Position numbers and translations under genes: made by a program
Shown here: piece after piece, positions 21,335 through 33,866 of the stretch
How the letters are laid out: every line of letters starts with the position of its first letter
How positions within the stretch are numbered: position 1 is the first letter of the stretch
The notes under the pieces: generated by a model
What the model was told of the DNA's origin: nothing
Seen by the model: only the letters and a program-made list of their open reading frames with translations
Database searches by the model: none
Origin: Artocarpus heterophyllus
Lineage: Eukaryota > Streptophyta > Magnoliopsida > Rosales > Moraceae
Assembly: GCA_025403435.1 (NCBI GenBank)
Contig: CM046330.1
Span: 13,848,239 to 13,912,238 of the forward strand
Direction: 5' to 3'
Length of the DNA stretch: 64,000 nt

Positions 21335-24300
21335 CTACTAGACGCTTCGTGCATCATTGTTTGAGAATTTCTACTATGAAGAAAGAAAGTGGAGACGGAA
21401 TTCTTATGTCATTTGACAAAGGATAAAATTTTTAGGCTGCTTTGACTCTTTCTTACACCCTCCCATCCTCTTGTTTTTTTTGTTTTTTGTTTTTTTTTGT
21501 TTTTGGTGGCTTCTATAGCCAGGCCGAAACCTTAACAGTAGACAAAGCCCATTAAGGAAGACCATGATGCTACGGAATTACAATTTGTGTGAACATGGAA
21601 CACACTTATCAGGGCCCTACTTAAGTGTACAGTATGCAAATATCTACATGAGAATATCAGCATTCTAAATTAAAAAAACAAAAAAATTATAGAAATTTAC
21701 TATAGTTTTGTGCCCGATCTTAAGATAATACAAACATTGAAGAAATCTTGAATAAACAAGTTTGTATGAAAAACTTTACACACATTATGATATATAGAAT
21801 TCTCAATTTCAAAAGAAAATCCATAAGACTCAAATACGGTTGAGATTTCATCTTGATTTAAACAGTATTTACCTCGTAATATATTGTCTAAATGGTATTG
21901 AATATAGTTGCAAACATTATGTATATGCTTGATTTTTTGTCATTGTATCAATACAACAAGAAACTATAAAATCTCCCAATCTTTTTCTGAGATGAAAGTG
22001 CTAACCTCAGATGAAGACTTGAAAATTTCATATCCATTCTTTATTTGCTAAGACCATAATAATATAAATAATAACCATGAGGAGCTATAATCAGATTTTA
22101 AATTCATATATTATAAACAGATGGAAATATTATCTTTACCATATTAGCAAGGAGACTAAAATCATCTTTTTGAAATGGAGACCAAAATATCATGTATTCA
22201 TCTAATAACATTTTTTTTAAAAAAAAAATTCCAATGTCTCTAAATTTGATATTTTAATTAATATTTCTCGATATTTTTTTCGATGTTTCCTAAAGTTTTT
22301 AAAGAATTTTTTTACACAAAAAATATTTCAGTAGCTCAAAAATTTTAAAATTTCTGAAACATTTTTGTGCATGAAGACAAACACAAGACGAACCATTGCT
22401 AGAGGAATCATAATCCAACTGGACCCATGACGAGGTCGATCGTTTTTCCCCCCCGAAATATCAAGATATCTTAGCTGGCGACAAATATACTTCTGCAATT
22501 GAACAGTGCAAGGATTCCATTTTTTCCCATTAAATCTCTACTCATGATAATAAAATGACACATTTTCACTTGTGATGCAATTTTTAATATTATTTTTTCT
22601 TAAACACTGAGTAATAAAAGCATACACCTTGTAGACCGCTTTTAAACTGTGGAAACTCGGTTAAAATATCTATACAAGCATTTCTTTCCATTGCTAATGA
22701 GATGCATTGTATTATTATTCATATAAAGTCGAATTTTAAAAATGCACGAAAAAAAAAAACAACTATTGCTCTCTCTCTTCCAATTTTTAACGCTTCAACT
22801 TAGTAGAGAAGCACCCTTCTTCTTCATACATGCAACAAATCAGTGAATGCAGAAACTGCCATGATTTTCTTCCTTTTTCTACTCCGATGAAACTGGGAGT
22901 CACATATAACTCAAGAACGTTAAATTAGGCAACATATATATTTTAACCACGGCTAATGTTGCATGAAGTAGTACTATATGGCTATGTTTGACGTACCAAA
23001 GAACCATATTGTATAATAATACACTAATATAATGGTTATACTATATAAATCCGCATTCAGCACAGAAAGAAAGTGTTATACATATGCACTCCAAATTTTT
23101 GTTTTCTTAAAGAAATACTCTATGCACCTTTACATCCTATATGTACACACTGCGCCAATAATGCAAATAAAAGTAGCCGGGTGAAGGAAGCTGTTTTTTT
23201 GGGATCAATTCAGAGTTCTGCAAAAAGGGTTGATGAAGTGCGATATACAATTTGAGCCAAGCTCAAAAGCGATTATTACGAAAAGAGAAGAAAAGGGTAA
23301 GAGCAAAAAAGTGAAAAAAAGAAAAAAGAAAAGGTGGGAAGGGAGCAGAATCTTGATATTATATACACCTAATATAATCAGTAGAATGTGTACTTGAAGG
23401 AATCAAGTGACGCTGATCATCATGATGAACTGTAAAGGATCATGAATCATGATATATCTCGAGCACAGTAGACATTGGTCCACCAAAATTATTATGTACG
23501 ACCCCCACAAAGTTTTCAATATTGTCCAAGTTCATAACATACGATCACGTTTTTGAAGTTTAATCTAAAACCAATCAATGCAAATAGTAAAAGAATAAAT
23601 TTAAGGTCTATATATAAATTATCATGAAAAAGAACAGTAGAAGAACATAAGGTACTGATAAAGCGTTATCTAAAGAAAAGGCGAAAGAAGAGAGTTAAAA
23701 AAGAAAAAAAAAAAAACTACATTTTCCTTTAGTGGGTACAATTGCTATATCTAATATATGCTAGTCCTAGTCCTATAGCTAGGAAAAATTGCGTCGAAAA
23801 TGGAAGTCCTAGTAGTATAAAACTTTGTCTGGTTAATGTTCAAAGAGAAAATGTCTCTGAGAAAACCCTGATCAAGAGTAGAAAATGGGCCATGCTAGAA
23901 GATATATATATATATATATATTAGGGTCCAAAGAAACAAAACAAATAAATTATAAAAGGAGACCAGGAATGACGGAAGAAAATGACATATATATTTGTGG
24001 GGTTTATTTTTTTACTGTGAAAAGAACAATAGAACTACTAGCTAGGGTTTTGAAGAGGAGCATCCATTCCAGAATCAAGACAAAAGTTATTTCTCATTAT
24101 TATATGGAAAAATTGGTTTATACCTACCGGCTTTTCTCCCCTACTTCAATTCTCTGGTGCCAATGAGAGAGATAGAGAGAGAGACTTCTTAACGCTTGCT
24201 TTGCTGGAGGTCTGTTTGTTGGTTCTGGCTGTTGCCTCGAAAAGGAGCTTTTTACGAAGCAGCGCACGTGTGACCCAGTATCCAATGCTCATCTCTCTAC

Positions 24301-25104
24301 GTCTATAATAAACCCTAATATTATCAGTCATCAGACTGTATGAGAGAGAGAATAGAGAGAGGGAGGAGAGAGAGACCCATTAGCCCATAACTCTAGTAAC
24401 CTTATTCTCTTGACCAAATAAAACCTTGATCAAACAAACAAAACATTGCACTCACTGTTTTAAGTAGACAAGAAGAAGAAGTGGATCGAGTAATTATGGT
24501 CTAAAAAAATATTAGGTTTTGGGTGCAATGATGGGTGTCAAAAGGAACAAAAAGATGATGCTAATAAATTGAAAATATGTAGAATAAAAAAAATGTGAAG
24601 CATTCAAATTAATTACTAAAGAAAGTAGTTTTGGGGTCATGTTCTCTTTTCTTTTCCTGCAAAGAGTAGATGAATGATTAACAGACAAGGTAGCAGAAAC
24701 TGCACCACCCGAAAAAACTTGAAGAGAGAGAGAGAGGGACAGAAACGGATTTGCCACCGTCTCTTTGCTCATTTAGGACTGTAATTACTTCAGCTTTAAG
24801 CTACCGTCACTTGGGACCGTGAAGTGGAGTAATTCCGACAACATAACAAAATTTTGTCAACAAAGAGAAACTCATAAAAATTTGTACATTCTTCTTCAAT
24901 CATATTAAGGGTACCGATCATTACTAACATCTTCAATAAATTAACCACAAAAAAAAGAAGTTAAAAAAGAGAGAAGAAATATATTGGAAAACCTGAGAGT
25001 ACAGATCCGAGGAAAGTCGATTGAGATTAACAAAAGATTCATGTAGAGGAAAAAAGAAATGAAAGAAAAAAAAACCCCAAACATTAATAATCATAAAGAG
25101 GAGG
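21335..25104. other. Intergenic DNA, no gene seen
   Basis: AT-rich sequence between the solo LTR and the AHL gene. Simple repeats occur near 23903-23923 (AT) and 24163-24185 and 24340-24375 (GA). The last few hundred bases probably include the AHL 3' untranslated region. No other coding or RNA gene was recognised. Confidence 0.55.
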
Positions 25105-26097
25105 TCAATAAGGAGGCCGAGCAGCCGTGCCCCAATACCCCTCCGAGGGCAAATTGCAGGAATTCAAGAGATTCTGCGCCGCGGGCAAGCCATGAAAGAG
25201 CGATGCCGTGCTATTAGGATCTTGGAGCATTTGTTGTTGTTGTTGCCCTCCTCCGACATTAAGACTTCCTGGCGATCCAAGCCCTCCGCTTCCGGCCTGA
25301 ATCGAGACCTGATTATTAGCCTCCTGATCCTCTTCCTCAAGCGGAAGCCTTTCGTAGGCCGCATTTCCGAAGGACGCCGCCATGATCACCACCGGCCCAG
25401 ACGCCATGAGCGGGCCCACCACGCTTCCCCCGACCACCTGCCCCTGCCCGCCGGCGAGGTAGATGGTCAGCCCAGACGCGGCAGGGGGAGCCGGCGGTGG
25501 GAGGAAGGAGCCGGAGAGCGAGAGAATCTCGAACCTGCCGTGTAGGGTTACGACGGCCCCGGGGGAAGCCGGTTGGCGTAGGGTGACGTTGGTGACGGTG
25601 CCGGTGCCGCTGAGGACACAGATTCCCCTCTGGCGGCGGCGGGCGAAGGCGGACATGGAGTCCATCACGTCGCAGGCGTTGGCGATCTCCATTACGTGGG
25701 ACCGGAGAGCGTTGGCGCTGTCCCTCGTGATTATGATCGGCGGTTTCGGCTTGTTCTTCGACCCCGAGGGCCTCCCCCGGGGCCTTCGGGTGATCATGTC
25801 CGTCGAGTCCCCTGCTCCCCCTCCTCCTCCGCCTCCCAATTCAGTTGTCGTAGTTGTGGCGGTGTCGTCTCTTTCCCGCTTTTGGCCCCGGCTTAAGGCG
25901 CTGCTGTTTTGCTCCTCTTCGGAGTTTTGTTGTTGTTGTTGCTGCTGTTGCTGGTGTTGGTGTTGTTGCTGCTGCTGGTGTTGGTGTTGGTGGTGGTGGT
26001 GTTGAAGCTGTTCGAACTGATGAGGGTGGAGGTGGAGATCTCTCGACAGAAACGGCGGTGGAAGAGGACGGCCGTGTGCGGCGGCAATTGGATCCAT
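25105..26097 (-). CDS. AHL22: AT-hook motif nuclear-localised protein, AHL22-like
   Basis: An intronless gene for a 330-residue AHL protein, a plant chromatin factor that binds AT-rich DNA through an AT-hook and assembles with partners through a PPC domain; members restrain hypocotyl growth and flowering. The N-terminus ([17 protein letters not shown]) is typical of the AHL18/22 group. Residues 31-57 are a His/Gln tract. A type-I AT-hook has its RGRP core at 107-110, followed by [10 protein letters not shown]. The PPC domain covers about 123-255, with GRFEIL at 187-192 and [11 protein letters not shown] near 214-224. The C-terminus ends [12 protein letters not shown], also AHL22-like. The start is the ATG at 26097; an in-frame TTG two codons upstream is not a plant start. 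Intronless structure agrees with clade-A AHL genes. Assignment to AHL22 rather than a close paralogue is probable, not proven. Confidence 0.92.
   Translation of the reverse strand: MDPIAAAHGRPLPPPFLSRDLHLHPHQFEQLQHHHHQHQHQQQQQHQHQQQQQQQQQNSEEEQNSSALSRGQKRERDDTATTTTTELGGGGGGGAGDSTDMITRRPRGRPSGSKNKPKPPIIITRDSANALRSHVMEIANACDVMDSMSAFARRRQRGICVLSGTGTVTNVTLRQPASPGAVVTLHGRFEILSLSGSFLPPPAPPAASGLTIYLAGGQGQVVGGSVVGPLMASGPVVIMAASFGNAAYERLPLEEEDQEANNQVSIQAGSGGLGSPGSLNVGGGQQQQQMLQDPNSTASLFHGLPAAQNLLNSCNLPSEGYWGTAARPPY
25918..26010 (-). repeat. CAN-rich tract encoding His/Gln run
   Basis: A run of CAC, CAT, CAA and CAG codons in the AHL gene encodes about 27 His and Gln residues in a row. Such tracts vary in length between alleles and species. 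Confidence 0.85.
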
Positions 26098-27000
26098 ATT
26101 CAATACTATATTTTATTTTTTTTTCTTCAAATATTGATCTTGAATATAGTACTAGAAAAGAAAGAAAAGAAAAGAGAGAGGAAAAGGGGAGTAGTATTAT
26201 ACACTTTTGGTTGAGGTGGTGAACTCAAGAAAAGCTAGCTAATAACTAGCTGCTAGTTAAAATCTTACAACAAGAACAAGGGAAGAAAAATGGTAAAAAA
26301 GCTTTAATTTTTGAGCATACCCACCAAAATTTTCAGCAGAAAGAGCTGATATCTTCGCCATCTCTTTTCTTTGCTAACGCTCATGTGATGATGGTTTGGC
26401 TTTCAGAGATTATTTCTTCTTCCGGTCTCTCTCAAGTTTCAGCCAGAGCTTTTTTTGGTCTTTTTCTATCGGTGGAGGGTTTGAGAGGATTAGCTAAGCT
26501 GAAATGAAATTAGAAGGGAAAAAAAAGAGAGACAGGGAGAAAGAGTAAGCTAGAATAGATAGATATGAATGGATTGGGTGTAAGGGGGTATTGAAGGTGG
26601 ACTCTTTTGGGGGTTTTTTTTTTTTTCCTGAGTGTATAAGTTTGTGGGCGTTGGGTTAGGGTTAGGTCTAAGGAATCGGATCGATGATGGGTTAAGACAG
26701 CGTGCGAATGGGCGGTGTGTGGGTCCCTCCCTCCTTCTCTCTCTCCTCCTCCCCCTCTTTCTCTCTCCTTTGTCTCTCACCACTCGCCTTACCTCTCTTG
26801 AGGGTCCCAACACCCCATGTTCTGTGTCTTTCCCTCTCTCTCTGATCATGTGTGTGTCTATATGTCTCTGTCTTCCAGGATTAAAAGCCTGCATTCTATG
26901 ATCATCTTGTCCCTTTTCCTTTCTCAAACATTAATCTCTCTCACTCTCCCCTCTTCTTCTTCTTCCTCTCCAAGATTATTGCTGAGTCTTTAAAAAATAC
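26098..27000 (-). promoter_or_regulatory. AHL upstream region with CT/GA-rich blocks
   Basis: Sequence upstream of the AHL start is rich in CT/GA runs (for example 26725-26775 and 26833-26843), as often seen in plant 5' leaders and promoters. The transcription start, and whether a leader intron exists, cannot be told by eye. Confidence 0.35.
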
Positions 27001-29865
27001 AAAGAAAGAAGATGAGGACCAAATAATATTCCTTGTAAGCTTACTTATTTGATATTTCTTTTTTGTTATCACATGGATTTGTGTTGCCTTCAATGTTCAT
27101 ATATCATCCGAACATTAATTAGCTGTACTCATGTAAGCCATTAAACAGTAGTAGTTAAGACTTAGCTGCCTATAATATCTGTGCAAAAGCAGTTGTAGTG
27201 AATTATTGGATGTCATTTCCGCAACTCCCTTGCATTTAATTTCAATTCAAACCATATAGTAACTTCTATATATATATATAATCGTTAGCCGCTTCATCTA
27301 TATATGTAAAAAAAATTAACATTGGAAGACAAACACCGCCACTTATATTACTTTCTTTTGCTGAATAAACTGCCACTTACGCAATTACTTTTACTCCCAA
27401 ACTCTGAGTCATGCACAAGTAAGCAAAAAGACGTTTTTTTTACATGATGTAAATATAATTTGCCTCTTTGGTTAATCATTAATATGGGGTTTGGTATATA
27501 GGTTGTCACCGTTTACATGCCTTCAAACTTGAATGAGCGTTTGGTAAAAGAAATAAAACAACGGTTCAGAAGCTATATTTTCAAACACCGTTTTATAAGT
27601 TCTAATTGTTTCAAAGCATTTGCTGCTTTCGTTTTTATTTCTAGACTATAATTTAAATTGATATTTTTAAACACCGTTTAAATCACATAAATTCAAAACC
27701 ACTACTTCAAACCTTAAATTTTAAAACCATACTAATGTTAACCATGTTTCTTAACGGGCTATTTAATAGAATTGTAAAACTACTAACAATTAACCATCTA
27801 ATAATCCAAAATGCATAATTCGCCTCTGAAGCTCAACACTAAATGGTAAATATTGGTTACAGAAGCAGACGGTTTATGTTTAATTTTGTGTGTCTTATTC
27901 AACTTAAATTCTTCTTCAGTTTTATTACCAAAGTTTTTTTTTTTTCTCACTTACCAAGAAAAAGAAGAAAGCGTTTTCTATCATGCTACCTCCACTTCTC
28001 AGTTCTCACCGTGTAAAAACATGAAGTGGTTAGTGGTTACAACAGATAAAACTAGGCTTTTTGCAGTACTGTAGTGCGTTACTATTAGTAAAATAAATAT
28101 AACTATGTATCGCGGTTTCAGAAAGTGCTGTGCATTTTAGAAGTTTGGTGCCGGTCCCAGGGGCATGTTAGGAAATATGAAAAAATAGGTGATGGATGTG
28201 GGGCAAGCATCATGTGGGTCCCATCCAAACAATCCGGGTCAAGAGAGCAGGGCGTGTCTTAAGGGGGGTTCTGTATTTTTTATTTTAATTTTTTTCAAAG
28301 TATTTTAAATTTTTTTGATAATGGGTAATCGATTGCTTTTAATTACTAAAAAGCAATACAAAGCGAGGAAATCATGAATATATATGAGTAGAACATCCAA
28401 TTTTGAATTTTGACGATGGATTCATCAATAAATTCGAATGACATTTAAAGAAACAAACACATATTGAAAATTCACAAACAAAAAAGTATATCCGCGTACT
28501 CAAAAAACCACAAGTATTCCTTTTGGTCTAATTATCTAGTTCGATAGGATCTCTCAATAGATGATGCCAAGACATTGTAGCTCTTAGTCCACCGTCCCCT
28601 ACAATTGATTAATATTTACAATCATTTAGGGCCACCGCTCACTAACATTAAGGCTAACATTGACTTCTTCTAAACCTAAATCTAGAGAAACAAAAACTCC
28701 GACACGAATCGAGTCGAACGTAACATATAGACTCTTAAGAGGCAGAAACATCGCCTATATTATTACAACAGTACACCAACAAAATGCTAAATTTAAATTA
28801 CTACTGATCGATGAGAACATCGTTAGACATATTACAGTGAACCTAGAAAACACACACAATAAAAAACATAACATCAAGACTCCATCTTCACCGCGATTCC
28901 TAAACCTAGGCACCCTTGACACCTTCCATCCGGAAGCCTTAATTTCCCAGCCTAAGTCCCTTACCCACCGGAGATCCCCACGCAGCTCCTATTCTTCCTT
29001 CCCCACAACACCCTCCTTGGTCCTCCCTATGGCACAGCCAACCCCACCGTAGCCCACCCTCACCCGGTGGCATGAACCCAACCTCACCCATAATCAGGTC
29101 CCTTAACGCCGCAGCACGAAGGGCAACAAACAGGCACGCCCAAACTACAGCAGCTGCCCCTTCCTTTTGCCAGCCAACCCAGACTGAAACTGGAGAAATT
29201 TCACATCTCATGGCCGCAGCAAAAGGCCACATTGCTTCTCCCCTCGGATCTGATTTTTAGTTGGTGGTGCATCTGTGCCTTCTTCGATCTCCTTTCTTGT
29301 ACGTTGGTCCATGCGAGACTTCTATCCCTCAGCGACAAACTCCCTAACATGACGAGGATCGGCTGGTGAAGACTTCCCTGACGAAGTTTGACGGCAAGCA
29401 AACTGGCAACAGGCTGGCCCACAGCCCACTGGCCTCCGACCTCTCCCTCTCTGGTTGACTGTTACTCAGGCTCTTTCTCTCTCTATAGCCTATTGTTTTC
29501 GACCCTGTATTTTACTTTTTTTGGGATGTTGATTTTTTGAAGTTTGTAGGTGGGTCGCCCCAGTTGTTAAGACAATGAGACGTGAGACGTGGCTCTTCCC
29601 CTCTTTTTTCCAGTTTTTTCCACCCTCTTATCTCGTTTTTGCTTCACTCACGCGCTTCTCAAATAATAATCAAATTTTATTTTATTCTAAAAAAATTCAG
29701 GCTTAATTGACTAATAACATTGTGCAACCACAGCATAATCCAGGTATGCTGGTGAAGTTTGTATCTTTTAAGCTTAGTTAGTAGCCCAAAAAAAGGGCTA
29801 TCTCTGCAATTGGGAAACCTATAGATATGGTTTTGTTTGACGAGTTTTTTTTTTTTTTTTTTTAA
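27001..29865. other. Intergenic DNA with an unexplained GC-rich island
   Basis: No gene was recognised. Most is AT-rich, but about 28900-29460 is markedly richer in G and C, with many CCACC and CCTCC words and short open frames on both strands that match nothing I know. It could be the 5' part of an old non-LTR element or a captured gene fragment. Confidence 0.4.
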
Positions 29866-30030
29866 TAGCATGTTTGAGAGAGCGGTTTGAAATACAAATG
29901 TTGGTTTAAAAATTTTAGCATATAAGAGCTTTATATTATAACAACTTTTTCGTTTTTACTATAGTTGTTGAAAATTTGCATTGTTTCTTAGTTGAAACCT
30001 ACAGTTCCAACTGAGATACCAAACAACCCA
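29866..30030. mobile_element. MITE, family A copy 4 (diverged)
   Basis: Inverted ends GCATGTTTGAGAGAGCGGTTTGAA and the complement of GGGTTGTTTGGTATCTCAGTTGGAA enclose the family middle ATAAGAGCTTTATATT. TTAAT-like bases flank both ends. Confidence 0.7.
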
Positions 30031-31564
30031 TTAATTTTTTGTTTTGATTTTCTTTTATAGTTTAAGAAAAAAATTTGATGTGTATTGATAAAAGTATAAG
30101 TTGAAAATATTATGTCAAAAAATATGGGTTTAGAAAATTAGAACCATATTTTTATAGACCACAACTAACTTTTTAATATTTTCCAAACAATAAGGTATTA
30201 ATATAGTATGAATTCATTAAAATACAAAGCACTGAAATGATATAAATAAAAAATAATAATTTTTACTCTTAAATCATTTCATGTCAAGTCTTTCGATTGA
30301 GAAATTTTTTATATTCGTATCAAAAAACCAAAATTTAAATTAAGACTATTAGCTTAGCTGAATTGTTATGTAAAATTCTTTCATAAAAATTGTAATATAA
30401 AATTTGATTTCAAGTCCTTGATAAATCACCGGATTTTTTCCCTAATTATTAGTTGATAACTAAGTAGCTTCATATAGATATGGACGTATTTTAAGTTTTA
30501 ACCATTAGAAAAGATATTTTTAATATTTATGTTTTCGTTTTGATAATTAAAACCTATCTTTGTGCTCCTCACGAAGATAAAGTTAATAATATATTTTGCA
30601 TTCCTTGAAACTTTTGTCATGTAAAAAATGCCAAAAAGGTTTGACATGGGATCATGGAAACTGAACTTTTATGTTTCTACTATTTGGGAAAGGACCATGA
30701 AAGTAAAATGATTGGTATCCTGATCCTTTTTTTTTCAATTTTTTTTGTTCGTAAATGATGATAAGCAATGAGATAGATTAGCGGTATAATATATGTGTGT
30801 ACTGTCGATAATCCAAATAATATAGAAAAATTAGAATATAGCAATATTATTATTTAGGATCGTTGGTCCAAATAATTAGACGTTTTAAAACACTAGATTG
30901 GTTGATTTGCAGCCTTCAAATTTTTAGATAAGACATTTTGGATAAGTTTGATTTCAAATATAAGATTTGTTTGCCAAATTGATGACTTCAAAATGTATAT
31001 TGCCAAATAGATAGCAACAACAGTACTACATGCAGATTCCCTCAACAATAAGATATTTAAGCGGGAAAGAAAACATGATTTCTCAAAATTATTTCTGAAG
31101 GCAACATGAAAAAAAAATATAAAATATGTTGCAAAAACATAAAAATAAACAAGTAAATGAAAACTTCAACTTTGATAAGAAAAAAGATTTAAAGATTTCT
31201 CAAATTAATATTCAATTCTATTTTTTATATTTCCAACTTTTTAAGATAATTAAGTAGTGGAGATTTCACCGTAGGTCTTGAAAAATAATCTATGAGTATA
31301 TATCTATTTTTTAACTGTAAGATTTGCAGAAAAAGATAATTTTGACCAAATCAAATAGTTTGTAAACATGCATCATCAACGAGAATATTCACGGAAAAGG
31401 ACCTCAACTAGTAAATGATGAGGAAAGATTGTTTTGTTAGAGATAAGGGATTGATTGAAAATGGAGTTGAATGGTCACAACCATGGAAACGAGATTATGT
31501 AAATGTATAGGTTCAGACAATCAGACAGATCAGTTGTATTCTTGTCCGCATGCATATATATGAT

Positions 31565-31652
31565 ATATGCTTGAGAATTGAGATGCTTTTCTTACTTAAT
31601 TCACCTCTATATGCTTGAGAATTGAGATGCTTTTCTTACTTAATTCACCTCC
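31565..31652 (+). repeat. 44-bp tandem duplication
   Basis: Two copies of a 44-bp unit starting ATATGCTTGAGAATTGAG begin at 31565 and 31609 and are almost identical. Confidence 0.9.
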
Positions 31653-31884
31653 AACTCACGTGCACGTGCTTCCACTCCTTTTCTCGTGATGATGTATTTC
31701 TTTCACATCCTTGTTTGCTTCCCATTTAAGCGTACAATTGCATTTACTTCCCGGATTGCAAGGAACGAAACCTTTCAAACAAAGTCATGCCTAGCTGCTG
31801 CCTTAATTCTGCACATATAACTAGGAAGAGATTTTTGACATATTCAGAAGTATCTTTAGTGCCATTATTAATTGGAGGAGTTTA

Positions 31885-31991
31885 ATGTCCTTTTTTTTAA
31901 AAAAAAAATTGTACTACATTTTTTTAAAGAAGAACATTATGTCCTTTTTTTTAAAAAAAAATTGTACTGCATTTTTTTAAAGAAGAACATT
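31885..31991 (+). repeat. 54-bp tandem duplication
   Basis: Two copies starting ATGTCCTTTTTTTTAAAA and ending AAAGAAGAACATT begin at 31885 and 31939, with small differences in A-run length and one substitution. Confidence 0.9.
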
Positions 31992-32650
31992 TTGGTGATT
32001 GCTATTGTCAAGGTTTTCTGTACAATGTAATGTGCTTGTATTCCTCACGGAAGCAAAAGCTAAAAGGCAACGCATATAATGATCATGAATCATATGAACT
32101 TGTCCAATTTTTCATTTTATTTTGTTTTGGTTTCAGTTGAGTGATAGTTCTTTACTTTGTTCTCATGGAAACAAAAAATTAAACAAAAACTGAAACTGAG
32201 TTGTTATTATATTAAAATAAGGAAAATTATTAAAGAGAGTTCTATAGTCATCATTCACTAGCCGGAGATCTTTTTGCACATAATATAAAATCAATTAGCA
32301 AAAGTTAGCAATTCCCACGTGATTTGTTAGTACTATTCCTAAATTGTAACAAAAGAAATTAAAATGTCAAAAGACTTTATGATGTTTTTATGTTTACAGT
32401 TCTATTCAACACTAGCTTCTATTTTTGTATTCAACAATATATGCGAATATAACATATACTTTTTTCTTTTCCCTTTGTTTCCTCCCTCTATTTAATAATA
32501 TGTACTTTCATCGACAATCATATAGTTACTGATTTTGTATAGATGACAAAAGATAGAGAAGACTCACGTATATGCAATAAAACCAAAACAATGTGTGGCT
32601 CAATAATATGAGATGACATCAAAACGTAGTCAAACCAAAAATACAAGCAT

Positions 32651-32652
<2 letters not shown>

Positions 32653-32687
<35 letters not shown>
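32653..32687. repeat. AT microsatellite
   Basis: About 17 uninterrupted TA units. Confidence 0.95.
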
Positions 32688-32693
<6 letters not shown>

Positions 32694-32961
32694 GTGAATT
32701 GTGATGTTTAAAATTTTTCCCGCTTGGTTGTAAAGGATGACATGCATTGTGGTGGGAAACAAGGGCAGGGAAAATGATAGAAAAGCATGCAAATACTGTT
32801 TGACTGCATCGTCGAGGGTGCCTTGGTGTAGGTTGAATGGCAAACCACAGTGTGTGGGCGTGATTGAATGAATACGTTGAATCTTATTATTATTATTATG
32901 TGCAAATTGACACACAGACGACAGAAAAAGAGAGAGGAGAGACAAGGGCAGTTAATTGACA

Positions 32962-32994
32962 AAGAGAAAGAGAAAGAGAGAGAGAGAGAGAGAG
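32962..32994. repeat. GA microsatellite
   Basis: A run of GA and GAAA units ending in about ten clean AG repeats. Confidence 0.9.
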
Positions 32995-33705
32995 ATTATC
33001 TGAGTCTCTGAGAGAGAAAAGTTAAGAGCACGAGTGAGAGTGAAGAAGCAAAGCTATATATATATATATTTTTTTTTTCTATGTGGGCAGAGGTCGAATC
33101 GAACGGAAGGAAAAGCTTATTGGGAGGAGTATACATAAATTAGTTGGGTTGGGAGTGTCATTGTCTCCATTCAGCTCCACTCGCTGAATTCCATGAAAAT
33201 TACCAGCTTTAGGTTCTCTCTCTAGGCTCCCACCACCTTATTATTATTATTATTATTATTACGTGTCTCGTGCATTTTTATCAGCCATTCATTACTCCCC
33301 ACACCTTTCCCGCTATTTCCATTTCTGCCATTGTCTCTTGATTGAAAAATTACATTAACCATCATGGTAAAAAAACTATCAATTGGAATGACTTAGTCCC
33401 CGTTTAGAATAAATATGCTGCTTCAGTGGCGGGGACAGAATTTTTTTGTGAGTAGGATATTATGCTAAAAAGTACTAAAAAATTTTATTATGTGCATGTA
33501 TAGTTATATGTTTTGGTTATTGAACAGGGACACAATGATATAAATTTCAAATTTTATTGGGGGTACAATTATAAGTTTGCTTGTAAACCAATGGTACAAT
33601 TAAAACTTTAAAAAAATTTAAGGGTAAAAAATTAGAATTTTAAAGGTTGAATGGGGGCTGCCCCACTCAACAATATGTGGCTTTGCCAGAGCTTGTGGAA
33701 TTATA

Positions 33706-33866
33706 ATAGGGTATTTAGGAAGTGTAATTAGAAACATTTGAACTAAAAACCATAGCATGTGAGAGCTTGATAGTATAGCTCACTTTTTTATCACTATATC
33801 ATGCGAGAGCTTTAGACTATAGCAACTAAAAATTTTAGTTAGAATTGATTTTATTTTTAAGCCCCA
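33706..33866. mobile_element. MITE, family A copy 5 (diverged)
   Basis: The left end ATAGGGTATTTAGGAAGTG and the middle CATAGCATGTGAGAGCTTGAT and CATGCGAGAGCTTTAGACTATAG place it in the family. The right end is eroded. Confidence 0.65.

Larger units (their letters stand above)
30031..33705. other. Intergenic DNA with simple repeats and two tandem duplications
   Basis: No coding or RNA gene was recognised. The segment holds perfect or near-perfect tandem duplications at 31565 and 31885, an AT microsatellite near 32653, a TTA run near 32884-32897, a GA run near 32962-32994 and a TTA run near 33239-33260. Confidence 0.55.

Noticed and set aside
26098..26103. Two extra codons at the start of the AHL protein
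   Set aside because: The upstream codon is TTG, not ATG; the first real ATG is at 26097.
25463..26222. Several plus-strand open frames over the AHL gene
   Set aside because: They are the antisense reading of the GC-rich AHL coding sequence and of its CAN codon tract, giving runs of Cys, Trp, Val and Leu without domains.
28660..29052. 130-codon plus-strand frame
   Set aside because: It begins at a TTG rather than an ATG, matches no family and crosses a composition change. The region is kept as an unexplained finding instead.
32619..32962. Two overlapping minus-strand frames near the AT microsatellite
   Set aside because: They run through simple repeats and have no protein character.
32740..33260. 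Possible microRNA precursor or promoter of an unseen gene
   Set aside because: I compared it by eye with the common conserved plant microRNAs and saw no match or clear hairpin.
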